Source: Streptomyces olivochromogenes (GTDB taxonomy: Bacteria > Actinomycetota > Actinomycetes > Streptomycetales > Streptomycetaceae). Taken from it: DNA of 64,000 nucleotides. Under the pieces are notes generated by a model. That model ran no database searches. It was not told where the DNA came from and saw nothing but the letters and a program-made list of their open reading frames with translations. The stretch spans positions 1 to 64,000 of the forward strand of contig NZ_JADDRL010000031.1 in NCBI RefSeq assembly GCF_021538895.1, written 5' to 3'. Shown piece after piece: positions 19,084-26,856 of the stretch (position 1 is its first letter; each line of letters begins with the position of its first letter). The position numbers and the translations under genes were made by a program.

Positions 19084-20154
19084 CTAGCCCTGGCCCAGGC
19101 GGGGCTTGATCTCGTCGATGAAGATGGTCCGCTTCTGCTCCGCCGTGAGGTGGCACGCCGAGGCCCGGTCGGGGGCGAGCAGCGGGCGCTCCGAAGCACA
19201 GCGGCCGCTGCCCGAGACCCGGTCCTGGAAGGTGCACCGGGGGTGGAAACGGCAGCCGGACGGCGGGTTGAGCAGCGAGGGCGGGGTGCCGGGGATGGGG
19301 GACAGCGGGGTGTCGAGCGCGGAGTCGATGCGCGGCATCGAGTTCAGCAGACCCCAGGTGTAGGGGTGCTGGGGCGAGCGCAGCACCTCGTCGACCGTGC
19401 CCCGCTCCACCGCACTGCCCGCGTACATCACCATGATGTCGTCGGCCATGTCGGCGATCACCCCGAGGTCGTGGGTGATGAAGACGATGCCGGTGCCGAA
19501 CTCCTGTTGCAGATCCTTGAGCAGGTCGAGGATCTGCGCCTGGACCGTCACGTCCAGTGCCGTGGTCGGCTCGTCCGCGATGAGCAGGTCGGGGTCGCAG
19601 ACCAGCGCCATGGCGATCATCGCGCGCTGACGCATACCGCCGGAGAACTGGTGCGGGTAGTCCTTCGCCCGCTCCTTCGGGTGCGGGATGCCCACCTTGC
19701 CGAGCATCTCCACCGTGCGGTCCCAGGCGGCCCGCTTGGAGGCGCCGTTGTGCTTCATGTACGGCTCGGCGATCTGGCGGCCCACCGTGTAGTACGGAGA
19801 GAGCGCGGTCAGCGGATCCTGGAAGATCATGGCCATCTTGTTGCCGCGCAGCTTCTCCATCTCGGATTCCCGCGCCGTGGTCAACTCCTGCCCGTCCAGC
19901 AGGATTTCGCCCTCCACCGTGGTGAACATGGGGTTGTGCAGGCCGAGGACGGTCAGGTTGGTCACCGACTTGCCGGAGCCCGACTCCCCCACGATGCCCA
20001 GCGTCCTGCCGCGCATCAGGTCGAAGGAGAGCCCGTCCACGGCCCGTACGATGCCGTCCTCGGTCTTGAAGCTGACGTGCAGGTCCCGCACCGAGAGCAG
20101 CGGGCCCGCACCGGCCGGGGAGGGGACGCCGGCCTCCTTGGTCAGAGTGGTCAC
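19084..20154 (-). CDS. bldKD: Oligopeptide ABC ATPase BldKD (DppD type), transporter C
   Basis: A 356-aa ATPase. The GTG at 20154 (MTTLTKEAGVPSPAG) is chosen because AGGAG lies 9 nt upstream; the open frame extends 15 codons further without a ribosome site. Motifs are Walker A GESGSGKS, FSGGMRQR, LLIADEPTTALD, ITHDLGVIAD, and a PPSGCRFHPRCTF cluster. It forms the transport motor with BldKE, 12 bp downstream. Confidence 0.82.
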   Translation of the reverse strand: MTTLTKEAGVPSPAGAGPLLSVRDLHVSFKTEDGIVRAVDGLSFDLMRGRTLGIVGESGSGKSVTNLTVLGLHNPMFTTVEGEILLDGQELTTARESEMEKLRGNKMAMIFQDPLTALSPYYTVGRQIAEPYMKHNGASKRAAWDRTVEMLGKVGIPHPKERAKDYPHQFSGGMRQRAMIAMALVCDPDLLIADEPTTALDVTVQAQILDLLKDLQQEFGTGIVFITHDLGVIADMADDIMVMYAGSAVERGTVDEVLRSPQHPYTWGLLNSMPRIDSALDTPLSPIPGTPPSLLNPPSGCRFHPRCTFQDRVSGSGRCASERPLLAPDRASACHLTAEQKRTIFIDEIKPRLGQG

Positions 20155-20182
20155 GACAGTGCTCCTAAAACGGCCACACGGC

Positions 20183-21163
20183 CTAGGCCAGCCGCACACG
20201 CGGGTCGATGAAGGCGTAGCAGGCGTCGACGATGATGTTGAAGAGCAGGATCATGCTGGCGGAGAACAGCATCACGCCGAGCAGCAGCGGCAGATCGCTG
20301 AAGAACACCGACTGCACCGCGAGTTGTCCGAGTCCCGGCAGGCTGAAGGTGTACTCGGTGATGATGGCGCCACCGAGCAGGGCTCCGAGGTCGATGCCGA
20401 AGATGGTGACGATGGGGATCAGCGAGCCGCGCCAGGCGTAGCGGAAGAAGACGTACTGCCTGGACATGCCCTTGGCGCGGGCGGTGCGGACGTGTTCCTC
20501 CTGGAGCTGTTCGATCATCGACGAGCGGGCCATACGGGTGTACTGCGCGGCGAAGATCGTGGACAGGACGACCCAGGGGAGGATCAGCCCCGTGAACCAG
20601 GTGAACGGGTCGGCGGTGAAGTCGTTGTAGGCCGGTTTGTCGAACCAGTGGGTCTGGTAGACGAGGATCGCCAGGGCCAGTGGGCCCAGGAAGTAGATCT
20701 GCATCGAACTCAGCACCATCGCCCCGGCCGTCGCGGCCTTGTCGATCAGCGTGCCGCGCCGCCAGGCGGCGAGCAGGCCGGTGCCGAGACCGACGATCAG
20801 GAAGCAGACGGCCCCGCCGAGGGTGAGCGAGACGGTGGTGGGCAGCCGGTCCATCAGCGTGCCCCAGACCTGCTCGTTGGTGTGGTACGAGTAGCCGAAG
20901 CAGGGGGCGGGGCAGGGGCCTTGTGCGAACTGGTCGCTGCCCGTGACGAGGTTGTGCAGGAAGATCCAGTACTGCTCGGGGACCGACTTGTCGAGGCCGA
21001 GCACATGGTGGATGTTGGCGAGGCTTTGCGGGTTGCAGGTCTTGCCGCACATCAGCAGCGCCGGGTCACGCGGCATCCCGAAGAACATCAAGAACGTGAC
21101 GATGCTCAGCAGGAAGAGAATGACGACGGCACCGAGGAACCGGCGGACGAGGAAGCGCAGCAT
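20183..21163 (-). CDS. bldKC: Oligopeptide ABC permease BldKC (DppB type), transporter C
   Basis: A 326-aa permease, the same length as its transporter B counterpart. It begins MLRFLVRRFLGAVVILFLLSIVTF; the in-frame upstream extension is rejected as non-membrane, Arg-rich sequence. Periplasmic Cys motifs CGKTC and CPAPC match those in transporter B. The EAA loop is TARAKGMSRQYVFFRYAWRGSLIP and the end is AFIDPRVRLA. An 87-bp spacer with a hairpin separates it from bldKB. Confidence 0.82.
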   Translation of the reverse strand: MLRFLVRRFLGAVVILFLLSIVTFLMFFGMPRDPALLMCGKTCNPQSLANIHHVLGLDKSVPEQYWIFLHNLVTGSDQFAQGPCPAPCFGYSYHTNEQVWGTLMDRLPTTVSLTLGGAVCFLIVGLGTGLLAAWRRGTLIDKAATAGAMVLSSMQIYFLGPLALAILVYQTHWFDKPAYNDFTADPFTWFTGLILPWVVLSTIFAAQYTRMARSSMIEQLQEEHVRTARAKGMSRQYVFFRYAWRGSLIPIVTIFGIDLGALLGGAIITEYTFSLPGLGQLAVQSVFFSDLPLLLGVMLFSASMILLFNIIVDACYAFIDPRVRLA

Positions 21164-21197
21164 GACAGGGGCAGCTCTCTGACGTCGGCGGGCCGGA

Positions 21198-21239
21198 CGG
21201 TACCCGGTGCGCACCCGTGGGGCGGCACACCGGGTACCG
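21198..21239 (-). terminator. Stem-loop between bldKB and bldKC
   Basis: A perfect 12-bp stem (21198-21209 with 21228-21239) with an 18-nt GC-rich loop starts 11 bp after the bldKB stop. It lies at the equivalent operon position to the hairpin of transporter B but differs in sequence. It probably limits readthrough or protects the bldKB message so that the lipoprotein is made in excess. Structure seen; role inferred. Confidence 0.6.
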
Positions 21240-21250
21240 GGCGGGGACGG

Positions 21251-23056
21251 TTACTTGATGTAGAGGCGACGCGGGTCGATGCCGCCGATCACGTCGTCGT
21301 AGACGAGGCCGCCGACCTTGGAACCGGCGATCTGGGTCTGCTTGTAGTCACCCGTCGGGACGACGTTGACGACGTCCTTGACGAGGTACTGGTCGAGCTT
21401 CTCCCACTCGGCCGCCGACTTGACCGGGTCGGTGATCTGGTTGATCCGGTCGATCTCGCTGTTCACCTTGGGGTCGTTGACCTGCGAGTAGTTCTGCGCA
21501 CCGTCGGCGATCACGCGGCCGTCGTACAGCGGCGGGATCACGGTCGAGGCGGACGGCCAGTCGGCACCCCACGCGGTGTGGAAGATGTCGTAGTTGTTGT
21601 CGAGCTTGCTGACCTGGTCGTAGTAGGTCTCGGCCGGGATCTCCTGGCGCTGGACGTTGAAGCCGGCCTTCTTCAGGCCCGCCGCCATGGCGGTGGAGTA
21701 CTGCTGGCCCTCGGGGGTGTTGATGTAGCCGAAGGTCAGCTTCATGTTGAGCTTGCCGGCCTTCTTCAGCAGCTCCTTGGCCTTGTCCGGGTCACCGGCG
21801 GGCTTCTTCTTCTTGCCCCACGGGTCGAAGGCCGCGTCGTAGCCGCTGACGGTCGGGGAGATCAGGCCGCCGGCGACCTCCATGGCGTCGGTGCCGCCGT
21901 AGGCGCGGACGAACGGCGTGACGGGCAGGGCGTAGGCGATAGCCTCGCGGACCGTCTTGTCCTTCAGCGCCGGGTGGCTCATGTTGATGTTCATCTGACC
22001 CACGTACGGCTGGTACCCGGAGACCGTACGGGACTTCATGCTCGGGTCCTTGAGGACCTTGGACAGGTTGCCCGCGTCCACCTGGTTGTTGAAGCTGAGG
22101 CCGGTCTGGTCCGCGCCACTGTCGGCCAGCAGGGCCTTGGTGGAGGTCTCGTACTGCTGGTTGAAGGTGATGTTGAACTGGTCCACGTACTGGTGGCGGA
22201 TCGGGTCCGTCTTCGGGTCCCAGTTGGTGTTCTTGACCAGCACCATCGACTTGCCGGACTTGAACGACTGGATCTTGTACGGGCCGGTGAGCACCGGGGT
22301 CTTGTCGTACTTCTCCTTGGTGTCGCCCTTCTGGGAGACGACCGCGTAGCCGGCCATGGCCAGCGCGTACGGCAGGTCCGGGTGCGCCGTCTTGAAGTGG
22401 AAGACGATGGTCTTGTCGTCCGGCGTCTCAAGGATGCTGGTAGGCAGGTGCTTGCCCTTGTACGGGCCGTCCTTGAGGAGCTTGCGGTACGCGGTGCCCG
22501 GGGAGTCGGCCAGCCACTGCTGGACGTACGTCGGGCCCTGGTTGATGAAGGGCGCGAACAGCCGCTCCAGGGAGTGCCGGACGTCCTTGGACGTGATCGG
22601 CGAACCGTCCTGGAACTTGATGCCGTCCTTCAGCGTGTACTTCCAGGTCTTGCCGCCGTCCGTGGTGGCACCGGAGTCGGTGGCCAGGTCGCCGACGACC
22701 TCGTGCTGCGCGCCGTCGTTGCTGGTGGCCTTGTAGCCGGTGAGGCCGCGGTGGAGCAGCGTGGCGAGGGAGCCCTCGTCGGAGACGTAGATCTGGCCCG
22801 GGTCCAGGTGTGCGTAGCTGTCCCGCTGCAGTACTTCCATGGTGCCGCCGGCCTTGGCGCCGGGCACATCCGGCGCCGGGCCCGTGGAGTCCGCCGCGTC
22901 GCCGAATTTGATCGACGCCTGCTGGCGTTTGGCGTTCTCCTGCTGCTTCTTGTTGTCTCCGCCGCTGTCGCTGCCGCCCTTGCTGCAACCGCTGAGCACA
23001 AGAGCTCCGGCGGCGAGCACGGAGAGTGCGCCGTAGACGTGGCGTCCCCTACTCAT
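21251..23056 (-). CDS. bldKB: Peptide-binding lipoprotein BldKB, transporter C
   Basis: A 601-aa family 5 binding protein starting MSRGRHVYGALSVL; a GTG one codon earlier is equally possible. The lipobox LSGC places lipidation at Cys24. There is no twin-arginine motif, so export is by Sec, unlike the transporter B protein. The mature region starts DAADSTGPAPDVPGAKAGG, related to transporter B. It would capture the extracellular signalling oligopeptide in the bldK model. Two 15-bp direct repeats lie just upstream of its start. Confidence 0.82.
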   Translation of the reverse strand: MSRGRHVYGALSVLAAGALVLSGCSKGGSDSGGDNKKQQENAKRQQASIKFGDAADSTGPAPDVPGAKAGGTMEVLQRDSYAHLDPGQIYVSDEGSLATLLHRGLTGYKATSNDGAQHEVVGDLATDSGATTDGGKTWKYTLKDGIKFQDGSPITSKDVRHSLERLFAPFINQGPTYVQQWLADSPGTAYRKLLKDGPYKGKHLPTSILETPDDKTIVFHFKTAHPDLPYALAMAGYAVVSQKGDTKEKYDKTPVLTGPYKIQSFKSGKSMVLVKNTNWDPKTDPIRHQYVDQFNITFNQQYETSTKALLADSGADQTGLSFNNQVDAGNLSKVLKDPSMKSRTVSGYQPYVGQMNINMSHPALKDKTVREAIAYALPVTPFVRAYGGTDAMEVAGGLISPTVSGYDAAFDPWGKKKKPAGDPDKAKELLKKAGKLNMKLTFGYINTPEGQQYSTAMAAGLKKAGFNVQRQEIPAETYYDQVSKLDNNYDIFHTAWGADWPSASTVIPPLYDGRVIADGAQNYSQVNDPKVNSEIDRINQITDPVKSAAEWEKLDQYLVKDVVNVVPTGDYKQTQIAGSKVGGLVYDDVIGGIDPRRLYIK

Positions 23057-23077
23057 CACTCAGTTTCCCACCCATCT

Positions 23078-23110
23078 GTGTGTCACCAGTGCTCCGTGTG
23101 TCACCAGTGC
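23078..23110. repeat. Tandem 15-bp direct repeat upstream of bldKB
   Basis: GTGTGTCACCAGTGC occurs at 23078-23092 and again at 23096-23110, an 18-bp period, in the 86-bp gap between bldKA and bldKB. Each unit contains the near-palindrome CACCAGTG. On the bldKB strand the second copy ends 22 nt before the start codon. It could be an operator, an RNA element or a recent slippage duplication. No equivalent was seen in transporter B. Confidence 0.7.
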
Positions 23111-23145
23111 GAAAGAACTGCCGTGGAAATTCGCGAAATGCCCGG

Positions 23146-24180
23146 TCAGCGAGCGGTCTTGGGGTCGAAGGCGTCCCTGACCGAATCCCCGAGCAGGTTG
23201 AATGCGACGATGAAGATGATCATCGAGATGCCGGGGAAGAACATGTAGGTGATGTCGTTCTGCATCACCAGTTCCGTGGACGCCTTGGAGAACATCTGCC
23301 CCCAGTCCGGCGTCGGTTCGACGATGCCCACGCCCAGGTACGACAGACCGGCCTCGGCGGTCACGAAACTGGGCAGCAGATACGTCGCCTGGACCAGCAG
23401 CGGTGTGACGACGTTCGGCAGGATCTCCTTGCGGATGATCCGCCACGGCGACGCGCCGCTCACCTTCGCCGCCTCGATGAACTCCCGCTCGCGCAGGGCG
23501 AGTGAGGTGCCCCGCAGGATGCGGGCGAGGCTCATCCAGCCCAGGAACCACTGGACGAGGATCAGGGCGACCACCCGTACATAGGTCGGTGTCTCGTCTC
23601 GGGGACTGACGAACAGTGAGACCACGACGGGCATGCTGGCGATGAAGAACAGCTGTGCCGGGAAGGCGAGCAGGAAGTCGATCACCCGGCCGATGAAGTA
23701 GTCCGTCCGGCCGCCGAGATAGCCGGCGGCCACCCCGAGCAGGATGCCGGTCAGCACGACCGCGACGGTGACCGCGACCGAGATCATCAGCGAGGTGCGG
23801 ATGCCGTACAGGAGCTTGGTGAAGACGTCGTATCCGTTGCCCGGTTCGAGGCCGAACCAGAAGTCGCCGCTGATACCGCCGTTGGGCTGGACCGGCACAC
23901 CGGCACTGTCGAAGAGCTCCGGGCGTTCGTCCGCGTACACCGTGTACGGGTCTTTCCCGTACAGCTTGGAGATCAGCGGGGCGAGCAGCCCGATCAGGAA
24001 GAAGAACACCACGACGTAGGCCGAGATCACGCCCGTCCGGTCGCGTTTGAAGCGGATCCACATCAGCTGGCCGGGGGACCGGCCTTCGAGCTTGACGGCC
24101 TCTGACTGCGTCTGTGGCCCCGGCTCGCCGCCGACGGCCAACGCTGTCCCGCCGCCCTCAATGTCGATAGGACTTGTCAC
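23146..24180 (-). CDS. bldKA: Oligopeptide ABC permease BldKA (DppC type), transporter C
   Basis: A 344-aa permease starting with GTG (MTSPIDIEGGGTALAVGG). The polar N-terminal tail leads to GRSPGQLMWIRFKRDRTG, matching transporter B. The EAA loop reads EAAKVSGASPWRIIRKEILPN and the end is DAFDPKTAR. First gene of the operon. The long upstream region contains a short leader ORF at 24294-24335. No clear Shine-Dalgarno sequence is visible immediately before the GTG. Confidence 0.82.
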   Translation of the reverse strand: MTSPIDIEGGGTALAVGGEPGPQTQSEAVKLEGRSPGQLMWIRFKRDRTGVISAYVVVFFFLIGLLAPLISKLYGKDPYTVYADERPELFDSAGVPVQPNGGISGDFWFGLEPGNGYDVFTKLLYGIRTSLMISVAVTVAVVLTGILLGVAAGYLGGRTDYFIGRVIDFLLAFPAQLFFIASMPVVVSLFVSPRDETPTYVRVVALILVQWFLGWMSLARILRGTSLALREREFIEAAKVSGASPWRIIRKEILPNVVTPLLVQATYLLPSFVTAEAGLSYLGVGIVEPTPDWGQMFSKASTELVMQNDITYMFFPGISMIIFIVAFNLLGDSVRDAFDPKTAR

Positions 24181-24293
24181 TGTTCGTCCGTTTCACAAGT
24201 GTGGGTGTGAGAGGCGTCCAGATATTCCGAGCAACGCGAATCCCCACTGGGACGCGCGTAGTTGAGCGGCCGCAGAGCGCGGTCGCGGTTTTC

Positions 24294-24335
24294 TCAGAGC
24301 TGGTCGCCGGACGAACGGCCGGGACTACCACGCAT
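24294..24335 (-). CDS. Candidate 13-aa leader peptide upstream of bldKA
   Basis: A short ORF reading MRGSPGRSSGDQL then TGA, with an excellent GAGGAGG ribosome site 6 nt before its ATG. It begins 155 bp upstream of bldKA on the same strand, in a region otherwise without genes. The quality of its ribosome site contrasts with the weak one of bldKA itself. It could regulate downstream expression as a translated leader, or be a fortuitous match. It is Ser/Gly/Arg-rich, with no run of one amino acid that would indicate classic attenuation. Confidence 0.45.
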   Translation of the reverse strand: MRGSPGRSSGDQL

Positions 24336-24692
24336 GGGGATCCTCCTCATGACGTCACGTGTTCACCAACGGAAGGGGGTTTCCGTCCCAGTCCTCCGAC
24401 ACCCCTGACGGAGGGCCAGACACCCCCTGGTGCTCGTGAGTCGGCGCTGTCCCCACAGCGCGTGACCCATTGACCCGAGCGGTACGCGGCTAACTATCTG
24501 CCATGGGTCCACTACCGACCACCGTTCTTAAATCTCAATTCAGTCACAGCTCACGTGTAGACCTTCCAAAATCTGGACAAACGGTTCGACCGAAGAAGGC
24601 CGCGAAACGGACGTGTTACATGGGTATCGGGCAGGGATCTCCGCATTACGGACATTGGACAGCGCACGGAGCCCGAAAAATGAGTTGCAAAA
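24336..24692. other. Gene-free region between bldKA leader and typA terminator
   Basis: 357 bp with no credible gene. It should contain the bldK promoter on the minus strand. Overlapping palindromes CACGTG and TGACGTCA lie at about 24350-24361, just upstream of the leader ribosome site. The stretch 24515-24690 is AT-richer than average. A plus-strand TTGACC at 24471-24476 points toward no plus-strand gene and is not interpreted. Confidence 0.35.
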
Positions 24693-24727
24693 GGCCCGGG
24701 CATCCCCACGATGGGGACACCCGGGCC
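24693..24727 (-). terminator. Rho-independent terminator of typA
   Basis: A 16-bp stem (24693-24708 with 24712-24727). On the minus transcript all positions pair, two as G-U wobbles; on the plus transcript those two positions become A-C mismatches. It is followed on the minus strand by TTTTGCAACTCATTTTT. Both facts orient it as the typA terminator, 24 bp past the stop codon. Confidence 0.85.
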
Positions 24728-24751
24728 TCGTGACTGCCGGCGGCCGGTGAA

Positions 24752-26659
24752 TCAGCCGTGCTTGGCGCGGCTCGCGGCGCGGGCCCGCTCACGGGCGTCC
24801 AGGTTCACCTTGCGGATGCGGACCGCCTCCGGGGTCACCTCGACGCACTCGTCGTCGCGGCAGAACTCCAGGGACTGCTCCAGGGAGAGCTTGCGCGGCG
24901 GCACGATCGACTCGGCCACATCGGCCGTGGACGACCGCATGTTGGTGAGCTTCTTCTCCTTGGTGATGTTGACGTCCATGTCGTCGGAGCGGGAGTTCTC
25001 GCCGACGATCATGCCCTCGTACACCTCGGTGCCCGGCTCGGTGAACAGCACGCCGCGCTCCTGGAGGTTCGTCATCGCGAACGCGGTGACGGCACCGGCG
25101 CGGTCGGCGACCAGGGAGCCGTTGTTACGGGTCTGGAGCGGGCCGAACCAGGGCTCGAAGCCCTCGTGGATGGAGTGGCCGATGCCGGTGCCGCGGGTCT
25201 GGGTCAGGAACTCGGTACGGAAGCCGATCAGACCGCGGGAGGGCACGACGAACTCCATGCGGACCCAGCCGGAGCCGTGGTTGGACATGTTGTCCATCCG
25301 GCCCTTGCGGACACCCATCAGCTGCGTGACCGCGCCCATGTGCTCCTCGGGGACGTCGATCGTCATGCGCTCGACCGGCTCGTGGACCTTGCCGTCGACC
25401 TCCTTGGTGACGACCTGCGGCTTGCCGATGGTCAGCTCGAAGCCCTCGCGGCGCATCTGCTCGACCAGGATGGCGAGCGCCAGCTCACCACGGCCCTGGA
25501 CCTCCCAGGCGTCCGGGCGCTCGGTCTCCAGGACGCGCAGCGAGACGTTACCGATCAGCTCGCGGTCGAGGCGGTCCTTGACCTGACGGGCGGTGACCTT
25601 GCGGTCCTTGACCGCGGCCTTCGCGTCGGCGCCCTTGCCGGTGCCGCCGCGGCCGACCAGCGGGGAGGTGTTGGTGCCGATGACCATGGAGATCGCCGGC
25701 TCGTCCACCGTGATCAGCGGGAGCGCGATCGGGTTCTCGGTGTCGGCGAGGGTCTCGCCGATCATGATGTCCGGGATACCGGCGACGGCGCAGATGTCAC
25801 CCGGGCCGGCCATCTCGGCGGGCTTGCGGGTGAGGGCCTCGGTCATCATCAGTTCGCTGATGCGCACGTTGCTGATCGAGCCGTCGCGCTTGATCCATGC
25901 GACGGTCTGGCCCTTGCGCAGCTCGCCCTGCTCGACGCGGAGCAGCGCGATACGGCCGAGGAAGTTGTCGGCGTCCAGGTTGGTGACGTGGGCCTGGAGC
26001 GGGGCGGCCTCGTCGTAGTTCGGGGCCGGGATGTGCTCCAGGATCGTGGAGAAGAACGGCTCCAGGCTGGTGGAGTCCGCCGGGACCGTGCCGTTGTCCG
26101 GCTTGGTCAGCGAGGCGATGCCGTCACGGCCGCAGGCGTAGACGATCGGGAACTCGATCTGCTCCTCGTCCGCGTCCAGGTCGAGGAAGAGGTCGTAGGT
26201 CTCGTTGACGACCTCGTCGATGCGGGAGTCCGGGCGGTCCGTCTTGTTGATGCACAGGATGACGGGCAGGCGCTGCTGGAGCGCCTTGCGGAGCACGAAG
26301 CGCGTCTGCGGCAGCGGGCCCTCGGAGGCGTCGACGAGCAGGACGACACCGTCGACCATCGACAGACCACGCTCGACCTCGCCGCCGAAGTCGGCGTGGC
26401 CGGGGGTGTCGATGATGTTGATGGTGATCGGGTCCCCGCCGTCCTTGGGGTGGTACTTCACCGCCGTGTTCTTGGCGAGGATCGTGATGCCCTTCTCACG
26501 CTCCAGGTCGTTCGAGTCCATCATGCGGTCGTCGACGCCTTCGAGCTGGTGGGCGGCGAAGGCACCGGCCTGCTTCAGCATGCCGTCGACGATGGTCGTC
26601 TTGCCGTGGTCGACGTGGGCGACGATGGCGACGTTGCGGATGTCGTGGCGCGTGGCCAT
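24752..26659 (-). CDS. typA: Translational GTPase TypA/BipA
   Basis: A 635-aa ribosome-associated GTPase related to EF-G that helps large-subunit assembly and stress adaptation. The start MATRHDIRNVAIVAHVDHGKTT places the G1 loop at about residues 14-22, the normal position; the longer open frame adds 30 non-conserved residues. G3 is DTPGHADFGGEVER and G4 is NKTDRPD. The C-terminal half shows the family sequences FVVPSRGLIGFRTEFLTQTRGTG and EGMIVGENSR. Single gene, with its own terminator. In S. coelicolor it neighbours bldKA. Confidence 0.96.
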   Translation of the reverse strand: MATRHDIRNVAIVAHVDHGKTTIVDGMLKQAGAFAAHQLEGVDDRMMDSNDLEREKGITILAKNTAVKYHPKDGGDPITINIIDTPGHADFGGEVERGLSMVDGVVLLVDASEGPLPQTRFVLRKALQQRLPVILCINKTDRPDSRIDEVVNETYDLFLDLDADEEQIEFPIVYACGRDGIASLTKPDNGTVPADSTSLEPFFSTILEHIPAPNYDEAAPLQAHVTNLDADNFLGRIALLRVEQGELRKGQTVAWIKRDGSISNVRISELMMTEALTRKPAEMAGPGDICAVAGIPDIMIGETLADTENPIALPLITVDEPAISMVIGTNTSPLVGRGGTGKGADAKAAVKDRKVTARQVKDRLDRELIGNVSLRVLETERPDAWEVQGRGELALAILVEQMRREGFELTIGKPQVVTKEVDGKVHEPVERMTIDVPEEHMGAVTQLMGVRKGRMDNMSNHGSGWVRMEFVVPSRGLIGFRTEFLTQTRGTGIGHSIHEGFEPWFGPLQTRNNGSLVADRAGAVTAFAMTNLQERGVLFTEPGTEVYEGMIVGENSRSDDMDVNITKEKKLTNMRSSTADVAESIVPPRKLSLEQSLEFCRDDECVEVTPEAVRIRKVNLDARERARAASRAKHG

Positions 26660-26856
26660 ATTGCGACGTACTCCCGGAGTGTGAGGAAGGCCCTCTGCGT
26701 ACGTCCGTGTGACGCGGGCCCTGCCGGGCTTGACATGCCACGGCCTCACCCCATGTTACGTGGCCTCGCGGGGGGCGGCCTCCCGGCCCCGAGCCGGAGC
26801 GGCCTCAAAGTGGCCCCGGAGCCGCCTCCGAGCGGCCTGTTACGGGGCTCGCGAGC

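Noticed and set aside
19829..23248. A 1139-codon plus-strand open frame across the bldK operon
   Set aside because: It is antisense to bldKA-D; the product is Asp/Val/Gly-rich without domains and is a shadow of high third-position GC on the other strand.
24471..24500. Plus-strand TTGACC followed by TAACTA as a promoter
   Set aside because: The spacer is only about 15 bp and there is no plus-strand gene downstream; typA and bldK are both on the minus strand.
26660..26856. GC-rich imperfect repeats between typA and the orphan lipoprotein as a riboswitch or terminator
   Set aside because: Several GGCCGCTC/GAGCGGCC pairings are possible but none is clearly better than the rest and no T tract follows; left uncalled.
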